In this document: one piece after another, positions 9,293-18,631 of the stretch | How positions within the stretch are numbered: the stretch's first letter is position 1 | Layout: each line of letters begins with the position of its first letter | Assembly: GCF_018598585.1 (NCBI RefSeq) | Contig: NZ_JAHESD010000003.1 | Coordinates: 62,001-126,000 of the forward strand | Direction: 5' to 3' | DNA length: 64,000 nt | DNA from: Chryseosolibacter indicum | GTDB taxonomy: Bacteria; Bacteroidota; Bacteroidia; Cytophagales; Cyclobacteriaceae | Position numbers and translations under genes: made by a program | The notes under the pieces: generated by a model | Database searches by the model: none | What the model saw: only the letters and a program-made list of their open reading frames with translations | What the model was told of the DNA's origin: nothing

Positions 9293-9967
9293 TTATTTAT
9301 AAACGGTGATGTAAAACAATAGCCAAAGGGCAAAAAGCAGAATGTAGGAGCATGCAACTATTATCCAGACATATTTTTTATCTTTTTGTGCATAGAAATC
9401 AATACCGTTAACAAGTATAATCCAATAAATGACCTCGAATAAATTAAGGGCACGCAATGGATATGCATAACGCTTATCTAACGAATAATAATCAGCAAAG
9501 TGCATGAGTGAAAAGGGATAAAACGCACGGATATCGTGGTAGGAAGGATCTGTTTCAATGGTCATAAACCAAACAATCTTCAGGATTTCAGGTATTAAAA
9601 ACACGAACTCCGCACTGATTACTACACCCCAACATTCTTTATAGGTTACTTTATAGCCAAACATGAAGCATCCTACCCATATTACGAAAGCTATAACTGT
9701 AAACTTCCATAGGTAAACTATGGGTATTGATATGTATTTTAGTGTGTTTATCAGTTGAAGAATGCTGCCTTCGGGTTTATCCTGAAGGAATTCAAAAGCT
9801 GCAGTTTCATTTTCAATGAATGAAATCTTAATAAAAAGAAGCAACAGGGTTGCAAGGCAAAGTAACAAAAAGAGTAATCTTTTGCTGGCACCAAATAATG
9901 ATTTAGTTTCGTTTTCAGTAGCAGAGTTTATCACGTTAGTCGTTTTTACATGTATATGACCCAACAA
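9293..9967 (-). CDS. Integral membrane protein of unknown function (Yip1-like topology)
   Basis: Up to 224 residues with about five membrane helices (near residues 30-50, 85-110, 120-145, 175-195 and 200-222) and a short polar N-terminus. The spacing and the late motif LRALNLFEVIYWIILVNGI recall Yip1-fold proteins, but I cannot confirm this. The first ATG (9967) lies inside the divergent TPR gene; GTG at 9934 (VINSATENE) is an alternative start that would remove the 18-base overlap. Neighbours suggest an envelope role; no function can be assigned. Confidence 0.7.
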   Translation of the reverse strand: MLGHIHVKTTNVINSATENETKSLFGASKRLLFLLLCLATLLLLFIKISFIENETAAFEFLQDKPEGSILQLINTLKYISIPIVYLWKFTVIAFVIWVGCFMFGYKVTYKECWGVVISAEFVFLIPEILKIVWFMTIETDPSYHDIRAFYPFSLMHFADYYSLDKRYAYPLRALNLFEVIYWIILVNGIDFYAQKDKKYVWIIVACSYILLFALWLLFYITVYK

Positions 9968-11209
9968 TCAGGTAAGGTTTTCAATAATACCAAGATTCAA
10001 TTTACCTTTCTCAAACCTTCTGTTGTTACTATTGTTGGTTTATTTCTCTTAGTCGTTCCTTTTAAGCTTAAAGCACAGAACGCAATAAAAAAAGATACGA
10101 CTATTATTCTTTTGTCGGACTTTAGGGTTCAGTTGGAATGTACCCAGGCTTTAAATGACTTGTATAATTTCAAATTTGATAATGCCGAAGCCAAGTTTCG
10201 GTCCTTAAAAACGGAGTATGGATGGCATCCATTGCCATATTTTCTAATGGGCCTTATCGAGTGGTGGAAGATCATGCCTAATACCAGCGATAAGTCCCAC
10301 GATGATACGTTTCTCGTTTACATGGACAGTACCATTAACGTGGCAGAACGGTTATATGACGATTACCCGGCAAACAAGGTAGAGGCGGCTTTTTTTCTTG
10401 CGGCGGCTTACGGGTTTAAAGGAAGGTTATATTCCGATGAGGAGAGAAAGCAGTGGCGAAAAGCTGCATCGGCCGGAAAGGATGCGCTTGCTTATCTGGA
10501 TGAGAGCAGAGGTTATCACAATTTAAGTCCGGAGTTATTATTCGGAGATGCGCTCTATAACTATTTCTCTGTATGGGTACCTGAGAATTATCCCGCACTA
10601 AAACCGGTATTGTGGTTTTTTAGAAAGGGAGATAAAGCACTTGGCTTAAAGCAGCTAAAGGAGGTGTCGTATAATGCGTTTTATACGAGAATAGAAGCCA
10701 TGGTGTGGCTGATGCGCATTCTTAATAGCTACGAGAATGACCAGTTGCAAGCATTTCAGATCAGTAAGTACCTCAATGAAAACTATCCTGATAACCCATT
10801 TTTTCACCGTTATTATGCTCGCATGCTTTATTCAATGGGGCGTTTTGGAGAAGCTGAAATGGTTTGTAAGGATATTCTGGCAAGGATAGATAACGGCATG
10901 CTTGGGTATGAAGCCACCAGCGGTAGATATGCGGCTTTCTTCCTGGGTCAGATTTATGAGAACAGGAAGAATCTTGAAGAATCAAAAAAATATTACAAGC
11001 AGTGTCTTGCCTTCGCAGAACAGATAGATGCTACGGATTCCGGATATTATCTTTACTCCTTAATTTCTCTTGGAGAGATAGCAGAAAAGCAAGGCGACAA
11101 AGCTGAAGCAAGAAAGTATTTCAAGCAAGTAAAAGAAAATGCGAATCGCAAGGATGAAGCTTTTAAAGACGCCAAGAAGAGGTTAAAGAAATTGGAAAAA
11201 GGAGATTAA
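9950..11209 (+). CDS. Exported TPR-repeat protein
   Basis: 419 residues. A signal peptide follows a long polar N-tail (hydrophobic residues about 24-39, cleavage after KAQ). The rest is all-helical, with recognisable TPR units near residues 250-340 (RYYARMLYSMGRFGEAEMVCKDI type) and 340-410 (YYLYSLISLGEIAEKQGDKAEARKYFK). The periplasmic location is inferred. Its 5' end overlaps the divergent membrane gene by 18 bases unless later starts are used. The next gene starts 13 bases downstream, so the two are probably cotranscribed. Such proteins usually act as scaffolds; the partner is unknown. Confidence 0.8.
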   Translation: MYMTQQSGKVFNNTKIQFTFLKPSVVTIVGLFLLVVPFKLKAQNAIKKDTTIILLSDFRVQLECTQALNDLYNFKFDNAEAKFRSLKTEYGWHPLPYFLMGLIEWWKIMPNTSDKSHDDTFLVYMDSTINVAERLYDDYPANKVEAAFFLAAAYGFKGRLYSDEERKQWRKAASAGKDALAYLDESRGYHNLSPELLFGDALYNYFSVWVPENYPALKPVLWFFRKGDKALGLKQLKEVSYNAFYTRIEAMVWLMRILNSYENDQLQAFQISKYLNENYPDNPFFHRYYARMLYSMGRFGEAEMVCKDILARIDNGMLGYEATSGRYAAFFLGQIYENRKNLEESKKYYKQCLAFAEQIDATDSGYYLYSLISLGEIAEKQGDKAEARKYFKQVKENANRKDEAFKDAKKRLKKLEKGD

Positions 11210-11222
11210 ATAACTCACCTGT

Positions 11223-12554
11223 TTGGAGCTTCGTGATCTTATTGTTACACCTGTAGTAATAGTGTTTGTATACGTTGCGGCTTATATAATAAGGCCAGCT
11301 GTAACAGATGCACTTACTAAAAGGTATTTTATTCCTGCCCTGACGGTAAGGATCATTGGTGCTCTAGCCTTAGGTATGCTATACCAGTTTTACTATGGTG
11401 GTGGGGATACATTTAACTTTCATACCCATGGCAGTCGTCATATATGGGACGCCTTTACAGAATCTCCTCAGAAAGCATTTAAGATGATTTTTGGAAAGAC
11501 GGGCGATGTAAGCGAGGTCTATAGATATGCTTCTCGTATTCCGTTTTTTAACGATAACAGTTCTTATACTGTTATTCGAATAGCAGCATTTATTGATTTG
11601 TTTACCTTTTCAACCTACTCTGCAACTGCGGTCTGCTTTGCTGCTTTTGGTTTTACAGGAAGCTGGATGTTGTTTTTAACGTTTTATAAAGAAAGACCAG
11701 AGTTTGTAAAACTTATTGCCATTGCCACGTTGTTTGTTCCATCTGTTTTCTTCTGGGGGTCTGGCCTATTAAAAGATACCATTACCCTCGGGGCACTTGG
11801 CATTGCAACCTATAACGTTCAGAAGCTTTTTATACATAAAAGGTTTAGCATTACAGCACTAATCACCCTCATGCTCTCCTTGTATGTTACTTATGCTATA
11901 AAAAAATATATTCTTCTGTGCTTTTTGCCTGCTGTTTTACTTTGGGTGTATGCAAGACAACTGGCAAGTATTAAATCAGTAGTTTTAAAAGCCTTGCTGT
12001 TACCTTTTATAGGAATTTTTATTGTCGCTTCTGCATATCTTACCATCAGCCAGGTGGGTAAGGATGATCAGCGATACAATCTTCAAAAGCTTGGCAATAC
12101 CGCTATGGTAACCGCCTATGACATTGCTTATCAGACAGGACGTGATGCAGGGAGTACTTATACCTTAGGTGAGTTAGATGGTTCTTTAGGGAGCATGATA
12201 CGCCTTGCTCCTCAGGCTATCAATGTTTCTCTTTTCAGGCCGTATTTGTGGGAGGTAAGAAATCCTCTAATGGTAATGTCAGCCATGGAGAGTGTTGCAC
12301 TTTTGGTATTAACTATTTACGTTTTCTACAAAAGCAAAGGTTTTGTAATCAAGTCACTGCTCAATGCAAATGTGTTGTTTTGTCTTGTGTTTAGCATAAC
12401 ATTCGCATTTGCAGTAGGAATCTCAACCTTTAATTTTGGAACCCTTTCCAGGTATAAGATTCCGCTGCTGCCCTTCTACCTGCTTGCATTAATATTAATT
12501 TACGCTCAGGCAAACAAAGAAAGAAAGTTGTTAGTATTTGAAGGTACAGAGTAG
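11223..12554 (+). CDS. Polytopic membrane protein, EpsG/Wzy-like, function unknown
   Basis: 443 residues with about ten membrane helices. The segment YQFYYGGGDTFNFHTHG (residues about 57-73) and GSGLLKDTITLG (near 180) are typical of a Bacteroidota family of hypothetical membrane proteins whose layout resembles polysaccharide polymerases (EpsG/Wzy). The start is TTG at 11223, supported by the sequence MELRDLIVTPVV and the 13-base distance from the preceding stop. Its 3' end overlaps the convergent glycosyltransferase gene by 49 bases. Polymerase function is only a suggestion from topology and the neighbouring glycan locus. Confidence 0.75.
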   Translation: MELRDLIVTPVVIVFVYVAAYIIRPAVTDALTKRYFIPALTVRIIGALALGMLYQFYYGGGDTFNFHTHGSRHIWDAFTESPQKAFKMIFGKTGDVSEVYRYASRIPFFNDNSSYTVIRIAAFIDLFTFSTYSATAVCFAAFGFTGSWMLFLTFYKERPEFVKLIAIATLFVPSVFFWGSGLLKDTITLGALGIATYNVQKLFIHKRFSITALITLMLSLYVTYAIKKYILLCFLPAVLLWVYARQLASIKSVVLKALLLPFIGIFIVASAYLTISQVGKDDQRYNLQKLGNTAMVTAYDIAYQTGRDAGSTYTLGELDGSLGSMIRLAPQAINVSLFRPYLWEVRNPLMVMSAMESVALLVLTIYVFYKSKGFVIKSLLNANVLFCLVFSITFAFAVGISTFNFGTLSRYKIPLLPFYLLALILIYAQANKERKLLVFEGTE

Positions 12555-13579
12555 CTGCTGATTACTTTTTGTCTTCCTTCTTTTCCGATTCTAAGTCGAA
12601 GTGCGCGGTCCTTAATTAGTAACTCAAGATATGTCTTCCATTCATTAGCAGAGGAAGCAAGAAAGCCATCGATTTTGTGATTGATGATTCTGGTATTTAC
12701 TCCTACAGGGGACGCAATTGTAGGTATTTCCATTGCCATATACTGAAGTGCTTTAAATCCACATTTTCCATTAGACCACTCATCGTCGGGCAAGGGCATA
12801 ATACCAATATCGAATTGATAAAGGTCTTCGATTTCAGTGTTAATGTTCCATTTTTTGAATACTAATGAATTGAGACTCAGATCAGGAGGTCGATCTGCTA
12901 TAACAACCGTTCTTATCTGCGGAAATTCATCTTCCAGGATTTTTAACATACGTTCAATTTCTTTCAGGTATTTTAATGTTGAGTGAGAGCCGGTCCAGCC
13001 AATGGTAATGGCTTCTGTTGGGTGTTTTTTATAGAGGGAAGGATTATGAAGATTAACAGTGTCTATTGTTGTAGGGTTATAAATAACATTTGGGTTAAAC
13101 TGCAAGGCGTAGTTACAGAGGTAGTTATTTCCACAGCTCACTTTGTAACTCCATCGACAAATAGAAGAAACCTTACTTCGCCATTTTAGTACTCTAAGAA
13201 GGCGAGACTCATTCTTTCTGTCGGTTAACCAAATTGCATCGTCGAAGTCGTAAATAATCTTTCTTCTGAAAAGCCTTGCTATCAGCCATTCAAAAACAGG
13301 AGGGCCGACAGGAGTGGCTTCACGATGAATGAAGACAAAATCATATTTAAAGAGGATAAATAAAATGGCAATCCTTTTCATAAAGCCGCTTATGAGCGCG
13401 AGTGCTTTTAAATGCACGTTCCCTGGCTTAAAGAAAAGTTGCCAATTTTTATTTGTGAGAAAACTTTGAACCTCATAAGTGATACCTCGTTGGTGAAGAA
13501 TATTAAAGTACTGTTCGAACCGGAACCGCTGAGAAGGTGACTCTTTTAAGGGATAAGGTACAAGGAAAAGGATTTTCAT
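12506..13579 (-). CDS. GT4-type glycosyltransferase
   Basis: 357 residues of GT-B type. The N-terminus MKILFLVPYPLKESPSQRF is the usual donor-independent start of this group, and the C-terminal Glycos_transf_1 half shows IGWTGSHSTLKYL, MPLPDDEWSNGKCGFKALQYMA and ASPVGVN motifs. Start chosen at ATG 13579; a GTG at 13591 would add four residues. It is the only minus-strand gene of the glycan locus and its end overlaps the end of the preceding plus-strand membrane gene by 49 bases. Sugar specificity cannot be read. Confidence 0.88.
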   Translation of the reverse strand: MKILFLVPYPLKESPSQRFRFEQYFNILHQRGITYEVQSFLTNKNWQLFFKPGNVHLKALALISGFMKRIAILFILFKYDFVFIHREATPVGPPVFEWLIARLFRRKIIYDFDDAIWLTDRKNESRLLRVLKWRSKVSSICRWSYKVSCGNNYLCNYALQFNPNVIYNPTTIDTVNLHNPSLYKKHPTEAITIGWTGSHSTLKYLKEIERMLKILEDEFPQIRTVVIADRPPDLSLNSLVFKKWNINTEIEDLYQFDIGIMPLPDDEWSNGKCGFKALQYMAMEIPTIASPVGVNTRIINHKIDGFLASSANEWKTYLELLIKDRALRLRIGKEGRQKVISSYSVPSNTNNFLSLFA

Positions 13580-13635
13580 ATTCTTTGACACAAAAGTCGT
13601 TATTCTGATTCTATTTTTAAGAATTTAAATCAAAG

Positions 13636-14466
13636 ATGGCAGAAGGTATTGAATATGTTATTGAGTCTTCAAGGCGAAGGATAATAGACTTGAAGGAGAT
13701 ATGGCAATACCGGGAGCTATTCTATTTTTTCACCTGGCGCGATATAAAAGTTAAATACAAGCAAACAGTGCTCGGCGTCATCTGGGTTGTTTTACAGCCG
13801 GTATTAACAGTGGCAATCTTTTCCTTGTTCTTTGGGCGTGCTCTCAATGTACCTTCAGCAGGTCTTCCTTATCCTGTTTTTGTTTTTTCCGGACTGTTGT
13901 TATGGAACGTGTTCTCGGCTAGTATTAACACTGCCGGAAATAGCATGCTTACACATGCGCCGATTATAAAGAAGATTTATTTTCCAAGAATTATTATTCC
14001 TGTATCATCTATACTCGTGGCGCTGGTTGACTTTTGTATTGCATTTATAGTTTTCTTGATGGTATCGGTCTACTATCATGTAAAGGTAGACTTTGTAGAA
14101 CTTCTTATCTTCTGGCCATCTGCTATATTTCTTATGCTCTCAGGGAGCATAGGCATTAGCTGTTGGCTTGCTGCGCTAAGTGTAAAGTACCGTGACTTTC
14201 GTTTTGTAATACCTTTCGTTTTGCAGATAGCCTTATTTGTAAGTCCGGTTATCTATCCTGCCTCTGTAATAGGTAATAGTTTATTAAATTATGTTTTTGC
14301 GCTGAACCCTATGTATGGTGCGATTATGTTTTTCAGAGCTCCTATTACATCAACGCCGTTAGAAAATATACTGGTTTTAATAAGCGTGATTTCAACATTG
14401 TCTTTTTTGGTGTTAGGGATCTACTATTTCAAAAAAACAGAAGCCTACTTTGCTGATATCTCGTGA
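13636..14466 (+). CDS. wzm: Polysaccharide ABC exporter, permease (Wzm/TagG type)
   Basis: 276 residues with six membrane helices, ABC-2 fold. The amphipathic N-terminal helix with FYFFTWRDIKVKYKQTVLG, followed by WVVLQPVL and NPMYGAIMFFR, is the classic sequence of O-antigen or teichoic-acid exporters. With the ATPase gene that overlaps it (GTGA, 4 bases) it should move a lipid-linked polysaccharide across the inner membrane. It heads the unbroken run of plus-strand glycan genes from 13.6 to 28.7 kb. Confidence 0.93.
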   Translation: MAEGIEYVIESSRRRIIDLKEIWQYRELFYFFTWRDIKVKYKQTVLGVIWVVLQPVLTVAIFSLFFGRALNVPSAGLPYPVFVFSGLLLWNVFSASINTAGNSMLTHAPIIKKIYFPRIIIPVSSILVALVDFCIAFIVFLMVSVYYHVKVDFVELLIFWPSAIFLMLSGSIGISCWLAALSVKYRDFRFVIPFVLQIALFVSPVIYPASVIGNSLLNYVFALNPMYGAIMFFRAPITSTPLENILVLISVISTLSFLVLGIYYFKKTEAYFADIS

Positions 14467-15680
14467 AACCTATCCTTGAAATACAAAACATATCAAAGCG
14501 CTTCCAGATTAATCATCAGGGCGTGCCTTATCTCAGTTTGAGGGATAAGCTTTCAACACTTTTTAAGCCTGCAGGAAAGAAGGAAGACTTTTGGGCTTTG
14601 AGAGATGTATCTTTTGAAGTCTATCCAGGGGAATCAATTGGTATTATAGGTCGAAATGGTGCAGGTAAATCAACACTGCTTAAAATACTTTCAAGAATTA
14701 CGCCGCCTACCTCAGGACGAATAGTTAGTCGCGGTCGTATAGCGAGCTTGCTAGAAGTAGGCACTGGTTTTCATCAGGAGTTGAGTGGCCGTGAGAATAT
14801 CTATATGAACGGCTCTATTCTCGGGATGAAGAAGCGCGAGATTGATAAGCAGTTTGACAATATTGTGGATTTTTCAGGAACAGAAAAATTTTTAGATACC
14901 CCACTTAAGCATTACTCTAGCGGCATGCAGCTTAGATTGGCATTTGCAGTTGCCGCACATCTAGAACCTGAGATCTTAATCATTGATGAAGTACTGGCAG
15001 TAGGAGATGCAGAGTTTCAGAAGAAGTGTTTGGGTAAGATGGAGGACGTGAGTAAGAGTGGCAGGACTATTATTTTTGTTAGTCATAATATGGAGAGTCT
15101 CCGGCAACTCTGCACAAGAGGGTTGTTATTAAAAACCGGTGCACTAGAAATTAATAGTGATATTGACTCAGTAGCTACAGCGTATTTAAAAAATAGGGAT
15201 TCTCGGAGTCAATCAATGTCGTCTGTAAAATCCGGAATCAGTATAGAGGAGATACAAATCTATGATGATGAGGGCCGTTCAATAGAGTCCCTGACAACTT
15301 ATCAGTCGATAAGAATAGAATGTCATTTCATTAGTAACGTTAATAGGGATGATGTCACTTTTGCTATTTGTTTTGATAACATATACGAAAAGAGAGCCAC
15401 AACCTTATGGTCTTCTTTTCAAAACAAAAAATATTCTGTTAGTCCTGGAAGGTTTAAAGTAGTGTTTGAAATACCTTCTCTTCATTTGGTACCAGGAGAA
15501 TATAGTATGGTTTCTTATATAGAAAGCAGGGGAGTAGAGATTGAGAGGATTGATAATCTTAGAAGAACCATAGTGTCGTACGGGGCAAAGGATTTCTCCA
15601 GCATTCCGTCAATAGTCCATGGTTCTTATCTTGAAAATTTTACTGTTCAAATAGAGAAAGATGTTAAAGAGTATTATTAA
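14463..15680 (+). CDS. wzt: Polysaccharide ABC exporter, ATPase with C-terminal glycan-binding domain (Wzt type)
   Basis: 405 residues. The ATPase domain (1-240) has Walker A GRNGAGKS (63-70), signature HYSSGMQLRLAFA and Walker B LIIDEVLAVGDAEF, plus the TGFHQELSGRENIY loop of the TagH/Wzt group. Residues about 250-400 form a beta-rich extension as in Wzt proteins that recognise the modified non-reducing end of their polysaccharide. GTG start overlaps wzm. The adjacent methyltransferases could supply that terminal mark, as in E. coli O8/O9; here this is inference. Confidence 0.93.
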   Translation: MKPILEIQNISKRFQINHQGVPYLSLRDKLSTLFKPAGKKEDFWALRDVSFEVYPGESIGIIGRNGAGKSTLLKILSRITPPTSGRIVSRGRIASLLEVGTGFHQELSGRENIYMNGSILGMKKREIDKQFDNIVDFSGTEKFLDTPLKHYSSGMQLRLAFAVAAHLEPEILIIDEVLAVGDAEFQKKCLGKMEDVSKSGRTIIFVSHNMESLRQLCTRGLLLKTGALEINSDIDSVATAYLKNRDSRSQSMSSVKSGISIEEIQIYDDEGRSIESLTTYQSIRIECHFISNVNRDDVTFAICFDNIYEKRATTLWSSFQNKKYSVSPGRFKVVFEIPSLHLVPGEYSMVSYIESRGVEIERIDNLRRTIVSYGAKDFSSIPSIVHGSYLENFTVQIEKDVKEYY

Positions 15681-16401
15681 TAATGTACGTGGCTTTACGA
15701 CCTTAAAAACCAATGAGGAATATATAAAGCCTTTTATTAGTCCAGACTACCAACAAATTAACGTTGCAAGACTTAAGCATTTAAATTCTTTAGGTTTAGA
15801 TCTTGATAATAAATCTGTTTTGGAATTTGGCGCAGGTATTGGTGACCACTCTTTCTTTTATTTAACGAAAAATTGTAAAGTATTCGCGACAGACGGCAGG
15901 AAGGAACTTGCCGATTATATATCAAATCGTTTTGGTATTCCTACGGACGTTGTGAATGTAGAGACAGAACTTGAAAAACTTCATTCTTATACACAATATG
16001 ACATTATTCATTGTTATGGATTGCTGTATCACATCAATAATCCTTCTGTTTTTTTGGAAGCAATTAAAGATAAATCAACAACGCTTTTATTGGAAACTTG
16101 CGTTTCTTCTGATGGTGTATTAGAGGGAGAAAATTTTGTTGAAGAAGATTTAGATAATCCTACTCAAGCTGTTTCTGGAGTAGGTTGTAGACCAACACGT
16201 TCGTGGATCTTTAATAAACTGAAACAATTATATCCTTTTGTGTACATGCCTATATCGCAGCCTGAGCATCATCAGTTTCCGGTGAATTGGGAAAATTTGA
16301 AGGACGAAGGTGGCTATATCAGGGCTGTATTTATAGCTTCTAAGAAAGAGATTGCTTCTCCCATGCTTTCGAGAGAATTTATGAAAAACTATTCTTCCTA
16401 A
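15661..16401 (+). CDS. SAM-dependent methyltransferase (class I)
   Basis: 246 residues. Motif I is visible as VLEFGAGIGDHSFF (residues about 58-71), then an acidic end of beta-2 (FATDGRKEL) and IIHCYGLLYHINNP as motif II. It overlaps the end of wzt by 20 bases, so it is translated with the exporter. The C-terminal part has the RSWIFNKLKQLYPFVY pattern common to methyltransferases of O-antigen loci. Candidate for a chain-terminating or decorating sugar methyltransferase; substrate unknown. Confidence 0.82.
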   Translation: MLKSIINNVRGFTTLKTNEEYIKPFISPDYQQINVARLKHLNSLGLDLDNKSVLEFGAGIGDHSFFYLTKNCKVFATDGRKELADYISNRFGIPTDVVNVETELEKLHSYTQYDIIHCYGLLYHINNPSVFLEAIKDKSTTLLLETCVSSDGVLEGENFVEEDLDNPTQAVSGVGCRPTRSWIFNKLKQLYPFVYMPISQPEHHQFPVNWENLKDEGGYIRAVFIASKKEIASPMLSREFMKNYSS

Positions 16402-16417
16402 GTTCTAATTTTTTGAA

Positions 16418-17128
16418 ATGAATTTTATAAAAGCTATTAAAGGTATTGTTAGGAAGAATGATGTGGCGCATCCTTCGAAAAATAGTGTGCTTGATAAAAT
16501 TGACGAACTGTTAAACGAAGAAGTAAATATAATATTTGATATTGGCGCTCATCATGGGAGGTTTGCTGCGCAAATTGCTGCGCGTTTTGCCAGTGCAAAA
16601 ATATATTGTTTCGAACCTTCTCCTGATTCATTTAAAACGCTAAAGCAAAATCTGAATTTGGAGAAGTTCGCTCTTGTGCAAGCTGCATTGTCAGATTTTA
16701 CAGGTTTAGCTGATTTCTATATTAACGAATTTGATGAGACTAATTCGTTACTTCCTTCTAAGACTACCTTTAGTGCTATTGATAGATTAACAACAAAGAA
16801 AGAAGTAATTAGTGTCAGGGTATCAACAGTAGATGAGTACTGTAGGGAGCAAAATATTAGTGCTCTTGATGTATTAAAAATCGATGTACAAGGGAATACC
16901 TTAAAAACACTGCGTGGGGCAGAATATCTCCTGAGGACGAAGAGAATAAAGATTATTTATTGCGAAGTAGAGTTTTTGGAGATATATGAGGGTCAGTCTT
17001 TATTTCATGATGTGACTTTATGCCTGCAAAAATTTGGGTACTCTTTGTATTCTCTTTATAATATTCATTATGATATTAATGAGAGGATTTCTTGGGCAGA
17101 TGCTTTATACTGTATTAATCAAAAATGA
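16418..17128 (+). CDS. FkbM-family methyltransferase (first copy)
   Basis: 236 residues. IIFDIGAHHGRFAAQIAARF is motif I of FkbM methyltransferases, followed by IYCFEPSPDSFKTLKQNL, NSLLPS and the late DVLKIDVQGNTLKTLRGAE motif. Family members O-methylate sugars or natural products. It overlaps the next FkbM gene by 4 bases (ATGA). The two adjacent copies are divergent in sequence, so they probably act at different positions or sugars. Confidence 0.9.
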   Translation: MNFIKAIKGIVRKNDVAHPSKNSVLDKIDELLNEEVNIIFDIGAHHGRFAAQIAARFASAKIYCFEPSPDSFKTLKQNLNLEKFALVQAALSDFTGLADFYINEFDETNSLLPSKTTFSAIDRLTTKKEVISVRVSTVDEYCREQNISALDVLKIDVQGNTLKTLRGAEYLLRTKRIKIIYCEVEFLEIYEGQSLFHDVTLCLQKFGYSLYSLYNIHYDINERISWADALYCINQK

Positions 17129-17823
17129 TTCGGAATATTATCAATAGGATAAAAAAATCCTCAGAACTCAATAGTGGTATAGTTTCACATTCTCAATGTG
17201 GCGAAGATCTTATTATCAATTACATTTTTACGCTTAGAGGTGTAGTAAGGCCAAGCTATATCGATATAGGAGCGAATCATCCATATGGTCTTAGTAACAC
17301 AGCTTTTTTCTATAAAAAGGGAAGTAGGGGGATTAATATAGAGCCAAATCCCGATCTGATTAAATTATTTCATAAATACAGAAGGAAGGATATAAATCTG
17401 AATGTAGGGATTGGCAATAGGGACGCAGTGTTGGAATTTTATGTTTTTGAGGATAATACTTTAAGTACGTTTTCTGAGGAAGAGCATTTAAATCTAATTA
17501 AAGCTGGTAAAAGACTTAAGGGTAAAATTCAAGTTGAAGTAGTGATGATTAATAGGATAATTGAAAAATATTGTAATAATAGATTTCCTGATCTGTTGTG
17601 TGTAGATGTAGAAGGGTGGGATTTTGAAATAATTAAGACAATTGATTTTACTTATACATCACCGAAGGTAGTATGTGTTGAAGCTGCCGAGTATTCTCCT
17701 ATTGGTGCTGGAGAAAGGCGAACTGATCTGATAAATTACATTGAGAGTAAAGGTTATTATGAATACGCCAATACTAATTTAAACTCTATACTTGTAAGAA
17801 AAGATTTTTGGTACAATGTATGA
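17125..17823 (+). CDS. FkbM-family methyltransferase (second copy)
   Basis: 232 residues. The start SHSQCGEDLIINYIF and YIDIGANHPYGLSNTAFFYKKG followed by GINIEPNP is the subgroup of FkbM proteins found in polysaccharide loci. The late motif DLLCVDVEGWDFEIIKTIDF is intact. It is joined to both neighbours by 4-base overlaps, so it sits inside a translationally coupled chain. Confidence 0.9.
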   Translation: MIRNIINRIKKSSELNSGIVSHSQCGEDLIINYIFTLRGVVRPSYIDIGANHPYGLSNTAFFYKKGSRGINIEPNPDLIKLFHKYRRKDINLNVGIGNRDAVLEFYVFEDNTLSTFSEEEHLNLIKAGKRLKGKIQVEVVMINRIIEKYCNNRFPDLLCVDVEGWDFEIIKTIDFTYTSPKVVCVEAAEYSPIGAGERRTDLINYIESKGYYEYANTNLNSILVRKDFWYNV

Positions 17824-18626
17824 AGGATTCAACTCCTTTTATTTCGGTAATTATTCCTGTCTATAATGGTAAGGCAACACTTGACGGGTGCTTAAATAGT
17901 ATTGTCCTTCAAACTTTTAAAGAAATTGAAATAATTGTTGTTAACTCCTTATCTACTGACGGAACCGATGAGATAATCGAGTCGTATAAAGAGCGTTTTG
18001 ATTTTATTACCCATATACAAGAAAAAGATAGCGGAGTGTATGATGCAATGAACAAAGGTGTAGCATGCGCCAAGGGAAGTTATTTCTATTTTCTGGGAAG
18101 TGATGATGTTCTATTTTCCCCTACAGTTTTTGAAACTGTGGTTTGTAAAATAACTGAAAAGAATATGCCTGATATTTTATATGGTAACGTTTTACTAGGC
18201 GATAGTAACCTCATTCATAATGGTGAGTATAATTTGTGCAAACTTTATGATGTTAATGTTTGTCATCAAAGTATTTTTTACAAAAAGAACATTTTCAATT
18301 CATGGCGTTATGATTTACGATACCCTGCCCTTGCTGACTGGTATTTCAACTTCAAATGTTTTACCAATAGGTCGTTAAGTATTGTATATTCTAATGTCCT
18401 TGTGTGTAGATATGCGTTAAACGGACTTAGTAGTTTTACTGTCGATCCATTGTATGGGGAGAAGCATGATCTGTTTATTGGTTTAGCTAAAAACTTCTTT
18501 TCTCATGAGTACTATAAATTGAAAAAGTATAGTACTGATTCTCGAAGTGTCAAAGGAAAAATAAAAGCGCTTTGCTTTCATATTCTGTACACGTTGTTCT
18601 ATTTCCATTATAAGTTAAGCAACTGA
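17820..18626 (+). CDS. GT2 glycosyltransferase
   Basis: 268 residues from ATG 17820 (overlapping the preceding TGA); an upstream TTG is less likely. GT-A fold: PFISVIIPVYNGKATLDGCL at the start, DSGVYDAMNKGVACAKGSY near residue 75, and YFLGSDDV as the DxD-type metal site. This pattern (GVYDAMNKG) is typical of the WcaA-like branch. Sugar unknown. Confidence 0.9.
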   Translation: MKDSTPFISVIIPVYNGKATLDGCLNSIVLQTFKEIEIIVVNSLSTDGTDEIIESYKERFDFITHIQEKDSGVYDAMNKGVACAKGSYFYFLGSDDVLFSPTVFETVVCKITEKNMPDILYGNVLLGDSNLIHNGEYNLCKLYDVNVCHQSIFYKKNIFNSWRYDLRYPALADWYFNFKCFTNRSLSIVYSNVLVCRYALNGLSSFTVDPLYGEKHDLFIGLAKNFFSHEYYKLKKYSTDSRSVKGKIKALCFHILYTLFYFHYKLSN

Positions 18627-18631
18627 AAACC

